Origin: Burkholderia cepacia
Lineage (GTDB): Bacteria; Pseudomonadota; Gammaproteobacteria; Burkholderiales; Burkholderiaceae
Length of the DNA stretch: 64,000 bases
NCBI RefSeq assembly: GCF_001039005.1
Contig: NZ_LDWR01000018.1
Coordinates: 1-64,000, forward strand
Reading direction: 5' to 3'
In this document: positions 35,337-43,801 of the stretch, one piece after another
How positions within the stretch are numbered: position 1 is the first letter of the stretch
Layout: the number at the start of each line of letters is the position of its first letter
The notes under the pieces: generated by a model
What the model was told of the DNA's origin: nothing
Database searches by the model: none
What the model saw: only the letters and a program-made list of their open reading frames with translations
Made by a program: the position numbers and the translations under genes

Positions 35337-36392
35337 ATGTCATTCAGCATTCAGTTGGAACCGAGCGGTCACAGCCTGACCGTGGCGCCGGGCCAAACCA
35401 TCCTAGACGCCGCGATCTCGGTGGGCGTCAGGATTCCGTACAGCTGCAAGAACGGCTTGTGCCGCAACTGCCGGGCGACAATCGCGTCGGGCGAGGTGTC
35501 GCGTTTCGACATTCACCCGGATTCTCTAAGCGAGGCGGAGATTTCTCGTGGCGTGGCCTTGCTTTGTCGTACGGTGCCACTGAGCGACTGCACGATCCAG
35601 GTCGCGGAGTTGCCGGAGACGCAGCACCTTCCGCAGAAGATGCCGGTGCGCGTCGCCGACATCACATTGGCCGCACCCGATGTAGCGATCGTGCGGCTGC
35701 GGTTGCCCATGAACCGGAAGCTGTCGTTCAGTGCCGGACAGTATGTCGATGTCTTGCTGGAGGAAGGCCGGCGCCGGAGCTACTCATTGTCCTCCCGCCC
35801 GCACCGGGACGGTGTCTCCGAGTTCGAGATCCATATCCGTCACCTGCCGGGCGGGCTCTTCACCGACCGTGTCTTCAGCACGCTGAAGAAGTCGGCAATG
35901 CTGAGTATCGAAGGCCCGCTGGGGACCTTCGTATTGAGGGAAGACTCAGAGGGGCCGATGCTCTTCCTGGCGAGCGGTACGGGGTTCGCGCCCATCGAGG
36001 CCATGATCGAGGATGCCCTCGAACGAGGCGCGATCGACCGGCGCAAGGCCTTTGTGTATTGGGGCGGGCGCCGATTGGCAGACCTCTATCGTCTGGAGCG
36101 CGCCCGGCAGTGGGCTTTGCGCCATCCGAACATCACGTTCGTCCCGGTACTGTCCGAACCGCAGGCGAGCGACAACTGGCAAGGCCGGACAGGGTTCGTC
36201 CACCAGGCTGTCATGGCGGACATCGCGAGCATGGCCGGTTGGCAGGTCTACGCTTGCGGTGCGCCTGTCATGGTCGACGCGGCTCGGCGCGACTTCGTCG
36301 CACATCGTCAGCTCCAGGTCGATAGCTTCTTTGCAGACGCCTTCCTGACCCAGGCAGACTTGGCCGCTTCGCGCCCCGGCATCGCTTCATAG
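35337..36392 (+). CDS. 2Fe-2S ferredoxin-type flavin reductase (oxygenase reductase component)
   Basis: A 351-residue electron-transfer protein. An N-terminal plant-type 2Fe-2S domain has Cys37, Cys42, Cys45 and Cys77; then an FAD domain (RRSYSLSSRPH) and an NAD(P)H domain (ASGTGFAPIEAM). It resembles phenol hydroxylase P5 and CDP-6-deoxyglucoseen reductases. Such proteins feed electrons to a Rieske or diiron oxygenase, but no such oxygenase subunit is in the window. Confidence 0.92.
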   Translation: MSFSIQLEPSGHSLTVAPGQTILDAAISVGVRIPYSCKNGLCRNCRATIASGEVSRFDIHPDSLSEAEISRGVALLCRTVPLSDCTIQVAELPETQHLPQKMPVRVADITLAAPDVAIVRLRLPMNRKLSFSAGQYVDVLLEEGRRRSYSLSSRPHRDGVSEFEIHIRHLPGGLFTDRVFSTLKKSAMLSIEGPLGTFVLREDSEGPMLFLASGTGFAPIEAMIEDALERGAIDRRKAFVYWGGRRLADLYRLERARQWALRHPNITFVPVLSEPQASDNWQGRTGFVHQAVMADIASMAGWQVYACGAPVMVDAARRDFVAHRQLQVDSFFADAFLTQADLAASRPGIAS

Positions 36393-36412
36393 TCACGATC
36401 GGAGACTGTCAA

Positions 36413-36730
36413 ATGTTCATCGAACACCGCACGTATACGATTCGCCCCGGCAAGACCCTCGAGTACCTCGATCTGTATGGCCGCCTCGGTTGGCCGGCCC
36501 ACAGCGAGCACTCGGTTTGCAAGGGGCACTATTACAGCGATGTGGGACAGCTGTGTCGTGTCGTCTCGATGTGGGAGTATGAGAGCCTGGAGGATCGCGC
36601 GAAGCGCGGTGCGGCATTGCGCGCCGATCCCCGGTGGCAAGAGGTCATCCCGCAAATCGCGTCGTTGGTGACCGACATTCAAAGCAACCTTCTGCTGCCG
36701 TCCTCCTTCTGGGAAGAGACCCGGAAATGA
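36413..36730 (+). CDS. NIPSNAP-family protein
   Basis: A 105-residue ferredoxin-like alpha/beta barrel protein of the NIPSNAP type (FIEHRTYTIRPGKTLEYL, VSMWEYESLEDRAKRGAALR). Members often sit in aromatic degradation operons as small accessory proteins of unclear function. Its stop overlaps the SDR start (ATGA). Confidence 0.85.
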   Translation: MFIEHRTYTIRPGKTLEYLDLYGRLGWPAHSEHSVCKGHYYSDVGQLCRVVSMWEYESLEDRAKRGAALRADPRWQEVIPQIASLVTDIQSNLLLPSSFWEETRK

Positions 36731-37479
36731 CCGATCGTCGAGACCGCAATGCGGCATTGGAAGGTCGCCGCATCCTCGTGACGGGCGCTGCCTCCGGGAT
36801 CGGCCTGAAGACAGCTGAAGTCTTCGTCGCGGCCGGCGCGGACGTGGTCCTGCTGGATCGGAACGCCGATGCCGTGACTGCAGCTGCCGCCCAACTAGGC
36901 AAGCCAGGTTTGGCGGCGGACGTTGGCAACTTTGACGAGCTGGAGCGCGCGGTCCATGCGGCAGCAGAACGCATGCACGGGCTCGACGGGATCGTGAACA
37001 TGGCGGGGATCACGATCGGAAAGTCGCTGGAGGACACGTCGCTGGCGGATTGGGATCGTGTCATTCGGATCAACCTGACGGGGACGTTCAACGTTTTCAA
37101 GGCAGCCGTACCGCTCTTGCTTCAATGCCAGAAGCCCACCGTCGTGACAGTCGCTTCGAGCATGGCCCTGAGCCCGACGGGATCGGATCCGGCCTACACC
37201 GCGAGCAAGGGTGGGGTTATCGCGCTCACCAAGGCCATTGCAGCCAGCCATGCCCCCAGACTGCGGGCCAACGTCATCTGCCCCGGTGCGACCAACACAC
37301 CGATGCTGCGCGCGACTGTCGGCGACGAGGTACTGGCGAACATCGTCCGGCAGAACCCGATGAAGCGGATTGCCGAGCCGGAGGAGCTGGCCGAAGCAGC
37401 TCTCTTCCTGACGAGCGATGCATCGTCGTACATTACTGGTACTGCTCTGGCTGTCGCGGGCGGCAGAGTTTTGCACTAG
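36727..37479 (+). CDS. SDR-family oxidoreductase
   Basis: A 250-residue classical short-chain dehydrogenase: cofactor loop VTGAASGIGLK, IVNMAGI in place of the usual NNAG, and the YTASKGG active site. ATG 36727 overlaps the NIPSNAP stop; the longer frame is rejected. It probably oxidises an alcohol or dihydrodiol-type intermediate of the operon's pathway. Confidence 0.9.
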   Translation: MTDRRDRNAALEGRRILVTGAASGIGLKTAEVFVAAGADVVLLDRNADAVTAAAAQLGKPGLAADVGNFDELERAVHAAAERMHGLDGIVNMAGITIGKSLEDTSLADWDRVIRINLTGTFNVFKAAVPLLLQCQKPTVVTVASSMALSPTGSDPAYTASKGGVIALTKAIAASHAPRLRANVICPGATNTPMLRATVGDEVLANIVRQNPMKRIAEPEELAEAALFLTSDASSYITGTALAVAGGRVLH

Positions 37480-37487
37480 AGGAATGC

Positions 37488-38255
37488 ATGGTTACACAAG
37501 TATTATCGCCGACCAAGTTCGCGTCAGTTGCGACTGCGGTCGAGGGAGCGACCGAGAACCGCGGCGCGCAGTCGGACAAGGCCTTTTCAAGCATCAGGAA
37601 TCGCATTCTCCTGGGGGAGTTGAAGCCTGGTGAGAAGCTTCGCGTTGAAGTTCTGCAGCGTGACCTGTCTCTGTCCAGCACGCCCGTGCGAGAGGCATTG
37701 AACAGGTTGACTGCCGAAGGACTGGTCACGTTTGAAGAGAACCGAGGCTTTCGCGCGGCGCCAATAACGGCGTCCGATCTCCGGGACATCACAAGGCTGC
37801 GCTTGCTCGTGGAGTCAGAGGCTCTCTCGGACTCGATGGCCTGCGGGGACGATGCCTGGGAAGCCAACGTGGTCGCCGCGAACTATCGCCTGACCCAACA
37901 CGAGCAGCGCATTGCCGCCGGAGAGATCGAGCGCGGTGAGCCTTGGACGATTCTCCACAAGGCGTTCCACATGGCGCTGCTCTCCGCGTGCAGCTACCCC
38001 AGGATCCTGAGTACTTGCGATCAACTGTTTGATCAGTCCGAGCGCTATCGCCGCTTTGCGACTCGTGTACGAGTCCTCAAACGCAATGTGTCGGCGGAGC
38101 ACCAGGCCATCATGGACGCGGTTCTCGCCAAGAATACGAAGCTCGCAGTCGAACTCTTGAGTCACCACATCGCCAAGACCGGGGAGAACGTGGCCAAGAT
38201 CCTTGGCGAAGAGCAGACAACCACAAAACGGCGACGGGCCATCGGTACCGACTAG
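37488..38255 (+). CDS. GntR-family (FadR/FCD subgroup) transcriptional regulator
   Basis: A 255-residue regulator. An N-terminal GntR winged helix (KAFSSIRNRILLGELKPGEK, LSSTPVREALNRLTAEGLV) is followed by an all-helical FCD ligand domain with a likely metal-binding His set (HKAFH, EHQAIMDAV). AGAGG precedes ATG 37488, 8 bp after the SDR. Being last before the aldehyde dehydrogenase, it may control this operon or only the dehydrogenase. Confidence 0.92.
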   Translation: MVTQVLSPTKFASVATAVEGATENRGAQSDKAFSSIRNRILLGELKPGEKLRVEVLQRDLSLSSTPVREALNRLTAEGLVTFEENRGFRAAPITASDLRDITRLRLLVESEALSDSMACGDDAWEANVVAANYRLTQHEQRIAAGEIERGEPWTILHKAFHMALLSACSYPRILSTCDQLFDQSERYRRFATRVRVLKRNVSAEHQAIMDAVLAKNTKLAVELLSHHIAKTGENVAKILGEEQTTTKRRRAIGTD

Positions 38256-38356
38256 CCTCGAAACCGCATCCGCCGACAACCATCGGCAAGAGGTGCGACA
38301 GCGACAATTCGAGGCGTTTCAAGCCCCCTTGAAAAATAGCAAATGAAGAGGTTGCC

Positions 38357-39811
38357 ATGGTCACAAGTGATGGTATTGCCACCTTTGACATGTTCATTGG
38401 TGGACAATCGCGTGCTCCCGCCGATGGCGAATATTTCGATTCAATCGATCCCAGTACCGGTCTGTTGATTGGACGCATTGCTCGCGGTGGCGTGGTGGAT
38501 GTTGATGCGGCAGTCACGAATGCCGCTGGCGCCTTGAGCGAATGGTCTGACATGAATCCCCATGCCCGAGGCAAGATCCTGCGCCGGGTTGGGGAGGCGG
38601 TGGCAGACAATCGCGACTATCTCGCCGCGCTCGAAACGCGTGACATCGGGATGCCCTTGCAATTTGCCGCGCTGACAATTTCGGGGGCAGCCGAATATTT
38701 TGATTTCTATGGGAGCCTTGCCGCCACGGTGCAGGGGGAGACAATTCCCGCTGGCCCCGGGAGGTTCAACTACACGCTCTGGGAACCCTATGGCGTGGTT
38801 GCCGCGATCGCACCGTGGAACGTCCCTGTCAATCAGGCAGCCCGATGCGTCGCACCGGCATTGGCAGCAGGCAATTGTGTGGTTCTGAAGCCAAGTGAAT
38901 TCTCGTCCATGGCAACCGTGGAAATGGTTCGCCTGGCAAACGAAGCCGGCCTGCCGGCGGGCGTCATGAACCTCGTCACGGGATACGGTAACGAAGTCGG
39001 CGCGATGCTTACCCAGCATGCGCTGGTCGAATCGATCACGTTCACCGGCTCGGTCGCGACCGGAAGAGCGATCGGCAAGGTTGCTGCGGATCGGGTCGTG
39101 CCGGTTACCCTCGAACTGGGCGGCAAGTCGCCGGATATTGTTTTCGAGGACGCCAAGCTGGAGGTCGCGGTGCCGAAGGTACTGATGGGCTTCATCCTGA
39201 ACTCCGGCCAGATATGTACTTCAGGCACGCGCGTTATCGTACAACGCTCGATCTATGAGAAGTTCTCGACAATGCTGGTCGCGGCGGCCGAGAGAATTCC
39301 GATCGGCATCAACAATCCGATGCCCACGCTCGGGCCGATCGCCAACGAAATCCAGTTTGAGAAGGTCATGCGCTATATCGAAACCGCAGGGAGCGAAGGT
39401 GCCCGGCTGCTAACGGGCGGGGAGCGGGCGACTGGACCGGGCCTGAGCGACGGTTTCTATGTCAAACCGACGATTTACGGCGATGTCACGCGCGATATGA
39501 CGATCGTGCGCGAGGAGATCTTTGGCCCTGTCGGTGTCCTGATCCCCTTCGACACGGAAGAGGAGGCAATCGAGATCGCGAACGATACCCCTCTCGGGCT
39601 GGCGGCCGGTGTCTGGTCGCAGGATGCAAGCCGAGTGCACCGTGTCACACGCGGTCTCCAGGCGGGCACCGTCTACGTCAACGATTGGCACGTCCAGGCG
39701 GTCGAGGTGCCGATGGGGGGATACAAGCGGAGCGGCATCGGCCGCGAACGCGGCATCCAGGCAATCAAGAGCTACATGCAGTCAAAGAGCGTCATGCAGA
39801 CGTTGATCTGA
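38357..39811 (+). CDS. Aldehyde dehydrogenase family protein
   Basis: A 484-residue NAD(P)-dependent aldehyde dehydrogenase. It has AIAPWNVPVNQAARCVAPAL, FTGSVATGRAIG, the general-base LELGGKSPD and catalytic Cys in NSGQICTSGTRV. AAGAGG precedes ATG 38357. It is separated from GntR by 101 bp and is in line with the operon, so it may oxidise an aldehyde formed after ring cleavage. Confidence 0.93.
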   Translation: MVTSDGIATFDMFIGGQSRAPADGEYFDSIDPSTGLLIGRIARGGVVDVDAAVTNAAGALSEWSDMNPHARGKILRRVGEAVADNRDYLAALETRDIGMPLQFAALTISGAAEYFDFYGSLAATVQGETIPAGPGRFNYTLWEPYGVVAAIAPWNVPVNQAARCVAPALAAGNCVVLKPSEFSSMATVEMVRLANEAGLPAGVMNLVTGYGNEVGAMLTQHALVESITFTGSVATGRAIGKVAADRVVPVTLELGGKSPDIVFEDAKLEVAVPKVLMGFILNSGQICTSGTRVIVQRSIYEKFSTMLVAAAERIPIGINNPMPTLGPIANEIQFEKVMRYIETAGSEGARLLTGGERATGPGLSDGFYVKPTIYGDVTRDMTIVREEIFGPVGVLIPFDTEEEAIEIANDTPLGLAAGVWSQDASRVHRVTRGLQAGTVYVNDWHVQAVEVPMGGYKRSGIGRERGIQAIKSYMQSKSVMQTLI

Positions 39812-39970
39812 TGCCACGACACGTTGGCCGGAGCGCATGGTCCCTCTCTTCGTGATTGCGAGTCCAAAGGGCGAAGTAATCCAGGACGGTTTGCGCCGTA
39901 CTGGATTGCTTCGTCGGCTGTTCCTCCTCGTAGCATGGACGTGATCCACTTCAGGAATCCTGGACCGAGC

Positions 39971-40505
39971 CGAGCGCGAGTTTTGCGGAAAACTTGACCC
40001 TGAACCAGGAGGTGGTTTGTCACGAAACGGAAACGTTTTTCGTTCGAACAGATTGTTGCGGTGCTGAGGCAAGCCGAACTGGGTATGCCGGTGGCCGATG
40101 TGATCCGGCAGGTCGGTATTTCGGAACAGACGTTCTATCGGTGGAAGAAGCAATATGCCGGAATGCAGTCGGATCAGGTACGCGAACGGCAGCGAATTTT
40201 CCGGGCGTCTGCTCGACATGTGGGCGTACCACTACCGAGCAAAAATCGACTTCAGCAGGCCCGGTAAGCCGACGGACAATTGCCACATTGAGACGTTTAA
40301 CGAATCCTTCCGCGACGAGTGCTTGAACCTGCATTGGTTCGAAACGCTGGGAGAAGCCAAGGCGATTGTCGAGGCGTGGCGCCTGGATTACAACGAGAGC
40401 CGACCTCACTCTGCCCTCAAAGAGTTGGCACCAGCCGAACTCGCCCGACAGTTGGTGCCTTCATCAGGTTCAACCGAACCCGAAACGCCGGAAAACTCGC
40501 TCTAG
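39971..40505 (+). mobile_element. Internally deleted IS3-family insertion sequence
   Basis: OrfA starts near 40020 (KRKRFSFEQIVAVLRQAELG, VGISEQTFYRWKKQYAG) and after about 55 codons fuses in another frame to the C-terminal end of OrfB (NGSEFSGRLLDMWAYHYRAK, NCHIETFNESFRDECL). Most of OrfB, including the first two DDE residues, is missing; the last Glu remains. Imperfect ends GAG-CGAGTTTT-CGG are seen at 39971-39992 and, inverted, at 40485-40505. About 0.53 kb remains of a roughly 1.2-kb element, so it cannot move by itself. Confidence 0.85.
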
Positions 40506-40623
40506 ATTTGGCCCGGAAAGTCCAAGTGGATCAGTTGGGCCGACGCTGACTGCCAGCGACTGAGCTTGTTCCCGAAAAACGAATCCGTTGCTGAGCGGTT
40601 AAGCTCACGCAAGGAGAAAAACG

Positions 40624-40780
40624 ATGGCAGGCAAAGCGGGCGCAGTACACGCTCGAGTTCAAGCTGGAAGCGATGCAACTGGTGACGGCCGGGCAAAGCA
40701 CGCCGGTGGTGTCGGCGACACTGGACGATTGAACAGGCGCTGTGCAACTGGGTAAAGGCTGACCGGGGGTGGCGGTTATC
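40624..40780 (+). pseudogene. Second IS3-type OrfA remnant
   Basis: The plus strand reads AQYTLEFKLEAMQLVTAGQS, TPVVSATLD, then after a frameshift EQALCNWVKAD. This is the HTH region of a different IS3-family OrfA (usual form QYTLEFKLEAVRLV...EQTLYNWVKA). No OrfB follows. Confidence 0.7.
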
Positions 40781-40858
40781 CGAGCCGTCAAGCGACGAAT
40801 TAACAAGAGTCCGGCCGTCGGATAAAGACGTCCGGGCTCCTGCAGCATCAGTCAGCAG

Positions 40859-42646
40859 TTACCTCGACGAAGGGTTGGTCGCACTGACGAAGCCGGGGGT
40901 TCTGGTAATGAAATCATTTACAGCCTGAATGTCGAAGCTACCCCAACCCGTAGCGTTGTCCCAACCCGTGCCGGCTGAGTAGTAGCCATTGTTGCCCGTT
41001 GTGACGTCATGGAACGGGAACGTACTCGAATACGAATAGATCGCCGGAGCGGCAAAGCCCATGCCGTTTCTGTTTGCCGTTTCGAGACGTGCCCATGCGC
41101 CAACGAATAGAGGCGCGGACAGACTGGTGCCACCATATGAGTTGCCGCCGAACTGTGTTTGTTGGATACCCGATGACGAACTTTGCGTTAGGTATAGAAG
41201 AATGCCCGTGTCTGGATCTGCATCAAAAGCCAGATCCGGCAACTCACGATACGGATAGCTGCTCGGTTGCCAGCTCGGTGTAGATTCGGAACTACTAATA
41301 CCGCCGCCGCTATAGGGCCACGTCGACTCCGAAATGTATACGTCGGAGGAGCTTGTATTCAGCGTCGTACCGCCAACCGCCACGACGTACGGCGAACTGG
41401 CCGGGTAGTTCACGGAGCGTGTGTCAATGTCGCTGTAGTGACCATTCTCGGGCGCCGATCCGTTTGAGTTACTACAGGGGTAAGCCCCGTTATCACCGGT
41501 CGCCGCGACGAAGGTCTGACCTTGCGCCACACCCAGTTGGAACGCGGAATCCGCAAATCCTGCACTGCCTCGGCACTCGGCCAAGCCCCAGGACATATTG
41601 ATCACCTTGGCCGTATTGTCGCTGACTGCCAGATTGATGGCCCTTAGCAATTCGCTGTTGTTTGCTCCCTGAGAAGACCAGTTTCCGGTTGTCGGATCTT
41701 GAACGTAGTTGAGGCCTGTCGTGTAGAAAATCAGATTCCTGACGCCACCGCTGATCCCGACAATTGCCTGAGAATCCATGGCCCATTCGAGTTGCTCGCT
41801 GTCATCATTGCTGCTGTCGGTCGACGTGGATTCGATCGAAGTCGGTACAGCAGCCAGGCCCTGGCTCTGCTCCATGCTGGACAAATCGCTAACAGGGTTG
41901 CTCATGTTGCCCCAGCCGATGAGCCCGACTGTCGTGCCTGTTCCGGTTGGAGTATCACCAGCGTGATAGACCGTCGCATATTCTTGGGGTGCGTAAGCAG
42001 GATTTCCCGAAGCGCTTCTCTGGTAGGCAGAACGCGTCACGGAGAACGTGTGCATCCTGTTCAGCGTCTGCAAACCGAGCACATGATCCACTTCGCCGCT
42101 CAGGCTCGCGGGGATTTGGATATCCGTCGTATTCGCGATGCCACTGTGGCCGTCTCGCGTGTAATGGGCGATCTCGGTACGAAACGCGTTGCGCGCCGCA
42201 CCGACGGTCCCATCGGCTGATATCACCAGGCGGTTCGGCGCAATCCGGACATGGGTGAAGCCATGGCCCGTCAGATAATCCACCACGGCCTGCGCCTGCT
42301 GTTGCGTCGGTGCGTACGTTGCGATGCTCTCCTTGGCGCTCAGAAAATGATGGTAGGACGGACTGCCCGGGCGGAACAATTCATGGATGTAGCGCTGCAG
42401 GGCGTCCTCGTTACGCAGCTTTAACGCTATGGCGATCGAGACAGGTTCCTGAGCCGTCGCATTGCCGTTGAACGTCGCGCCGACGGTATAGGCTGCATGC
42501 GTGCGCGTCGGTGCCCAACCAGAGGCGCCGGCGCCTTGCGTTTGTGCTGCCAGCGAAACACCCTGCATACCAATGGTCAGCGCCAGTGCCACCGTCATAC
42601 ATCCAGGTGCGAATACCCGTTGCGTCCTGCTTGAATTTCTGATCAT
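40859..42646 (-). CDS. Sedolisin (S53) serine-carboxyl peptidase precursor
   Basis: A 595-residue secreted acid peptidase related to kumamolisin and pseudomonalisin. It has a signal peptide (to about residue 34), a pro-kumamolisin activation domain (about 50-200), then the catalytic domain with Glu287/Asp291 (EQLEWAMD), oxyanion Asp385 (ATGDNG) and nucleophile Ser508 (GGTSLSAP). The usual calcium site lies near DNATGWGSFD. The gene is complete and stands alone among IS remnants, which suggests acquired DNA. Confidence 0.94.
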   Translation of the reverse strand: MIRNSSRTQRVFAPGCMTVALALTIGMQGVSLAAQTQGAGASGWAPTRTHAAYTVGATFNGNATAQEPVSIAIALKLRNEDALQRYIHELFRPGSPSYHHFLSAKESIATYAPTQQQAQAVVDYLTGHGFTHVRIAPNRLVISADGTVGAARNAFRTEIAHYTRDGHSGIANTTDIQIPASLSGEVDHVLGLQTLNRMHTFSVTRSAYQRSASGNPAYAPQEYATVYHAGDTPTGTGTTVGLIGWGNMSNPVSDLSSMEQSQGLAAVPTSIESTSTDSSNDDSEQLEWAMDSQAIVGISGGVRNLIFYTTGLNYVQDPTTGNWSSQGANNSELLRAINLAVSDNTAKVINMSWGLAECRGSAGFADSAFQLGVAQGQTFVAATGDNGAYPCSNSNGSAPENGHYSDIDTRSVNYPASSPYVVAVGGTTLNTSSSDVYISESTWPYSGGGISSSESTPSWQPSSYPYRELPDLAFDADPDTGILLYLTQSSSSGIQQTQFGGNSYGGTSLSAPLFVGAWARLETANRNGMGFAAPAIYSYSSTFPFHDVTTGNNGYYSAGTGWDNATGWGSFDIQAVNDFITRTPGFVSATNPSSR

Positions 42647-42918
42647 TTGAATTGCACTCCTGATTGGTTAGCATAAATATTGAGAAATGGCATACCGCGC
42701 TCGCACATCTCGACGCAAATTTCACGCTGAAAGCCTAAGAAGCTGCAAATAGGGGCTGCCGTGAGGCAGCCCTGGTCCAAATCGATTTACGGCAACATAG
42801 ATCCTCCCACAAAGATTATCCACACTGATATCACGTGCATGAAAACCAGCACACGCGACGGTCTCGCGGAAGACCCTTCCGCGCGCAGTCTATTACCGGA
42901 TTCAGCGCAAAAGGACGC

Positions 42919-43287
42919 TTACCTCACATTGGCATGGCGATTCCACGCGACAGGATTCGCGATGCCCGCTGGCGCATTTCCGGCTTCCGGAATTTCGCCA
43001 GAATCGATCATCGGCTGGAACATGTCCTGGATCGACTCCTGCAGAGGCCGGCCTTTCAATCCGAGCACTACGCGGCTCTTGCGATTGTCTGCACCCCATG
43101 GAAAGTCGACGTTTCGGACCACGTGTTTCCGTGTGATGCCGCCTAGTGGGGCTAGCCACCAAACCAGGCACTTGGGCAGGATGCGGCGCGGTACGGGATA
43201 TTGACTGAGCCTGGGAAGCAGCCGATTATTCGCCCCGAATAGCCACGCCGATAAATCGATTGATGTGGCAGAAGGGCCTGCACGCAT
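42919..43287 (-). pseudogene. NAD-dependent epimerase/dehydratase, C-terminal fragment
   Basis: A minus-strand frame reads DLSAWLFGANNRLLPRLSQY, PVPRRILPKCLVWWLAPLGG and PWGADNRKSRVVLGLKGRPL, ending SIQDMFQPMIDSGEIPEAGN. The pattern NRKSRxVLGLxxRPLxESxxxMxxxMIDSG is typical of the tail of extended SDR reductases. No Rossmann N-terminus is found upstream; instead a transposase fragment lies there. Confidence 0.5.
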
Positions 43288-43389
43288 GAATCCTATTTGC
43301 GGCCAAATTTATCGACTAGACCGTAGAAATGGATTTCACTTTTCCATGACAGGAGCTAATCAATGGTGGATCTGAAAACGTGCAGGCCG

Positions 43390-43626
43390 ACGCCCGTTCC
43401 TCAAGCCATCGATGGTCGCTGCCGTCGATGTGGAATCGGCGTAGCGATCCCGGATGATCTACAGCGCCCGGTCGGCAGCTCCTGGGTCCAGCCGACGATT
43501 GCCGGGTTTCGATCAGTGTCCCGATACCAAACCCGCCGCGCGGTGTTCCCGAAGCCGGGCGACCAACCGGCGAATCTGCCGCGTCGTCAATTCCAGCCGT
43601 TCCGCTGCACGCCACTTCTGCGAATT
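43390..43626 (-). pseudogene. ISNCY/IS1202-type transposase, N-terminal fragment
   Basis: The minus strand reads AAERLELTTRQIRRLVARLR, EHRAAGLVSGH-stop-SKPGNRRLDPG, then IIRDRYAD before losing similarity. This is the HTH and linker of ISNCY-type transposases (LGLSxRQVRRLxxRYRxxGAAGLVSxxRGxPSNRxL). In-frame stops show it is dead. Confidence 0.65.
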
Positions 43627-43742
43627 GTTAAATCGCACCGAAACCGCCTGAAAAGAGCGCAACTTTAGTTCGTCGGACTCTTGGGGTGTCGTGTGTATCG
43701 GCTACCCCGTCGCTGCGCCGTTTTTCCGCGCGCTTGCCTCCG

Positions 43743-43790
43743 TGAAATTGGCGTGCTAATTTTTCATGAAATTTAGCGAGGTAAATTTCA
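43743..43790 (+). promoter_or_regulatory. Two adjacent 24-bp inverted repeats before the putrescine oxidase gene
   Basis: The second repeat is perfect: TGAAATTT-N8-AAATTTCA (43767-43790). The first (43743-43766) is a looser version, TGAAATT-N8-AATTTTTCA. They abut and end 11 bp before ATG 43802. A dimeric HTH repressor binding here would block transcription or the start region; the HTH-cupin gene downstream is the obvious candidate. Confidence 0.65.
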
Positions 43791-43801
43791 CCGGAGTCCG
43801 C

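Larger units (their letters stand above)
42647..43742. other. Non-coding stretch with gene remnants
   Basis: About 1.1 kb without an intact gene. It holds a dehydratase C-terminal fragment and a transposase fragment (listed separately), both on the minus strand. The rest shows nothing recognisable. Confidence 0.5.
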
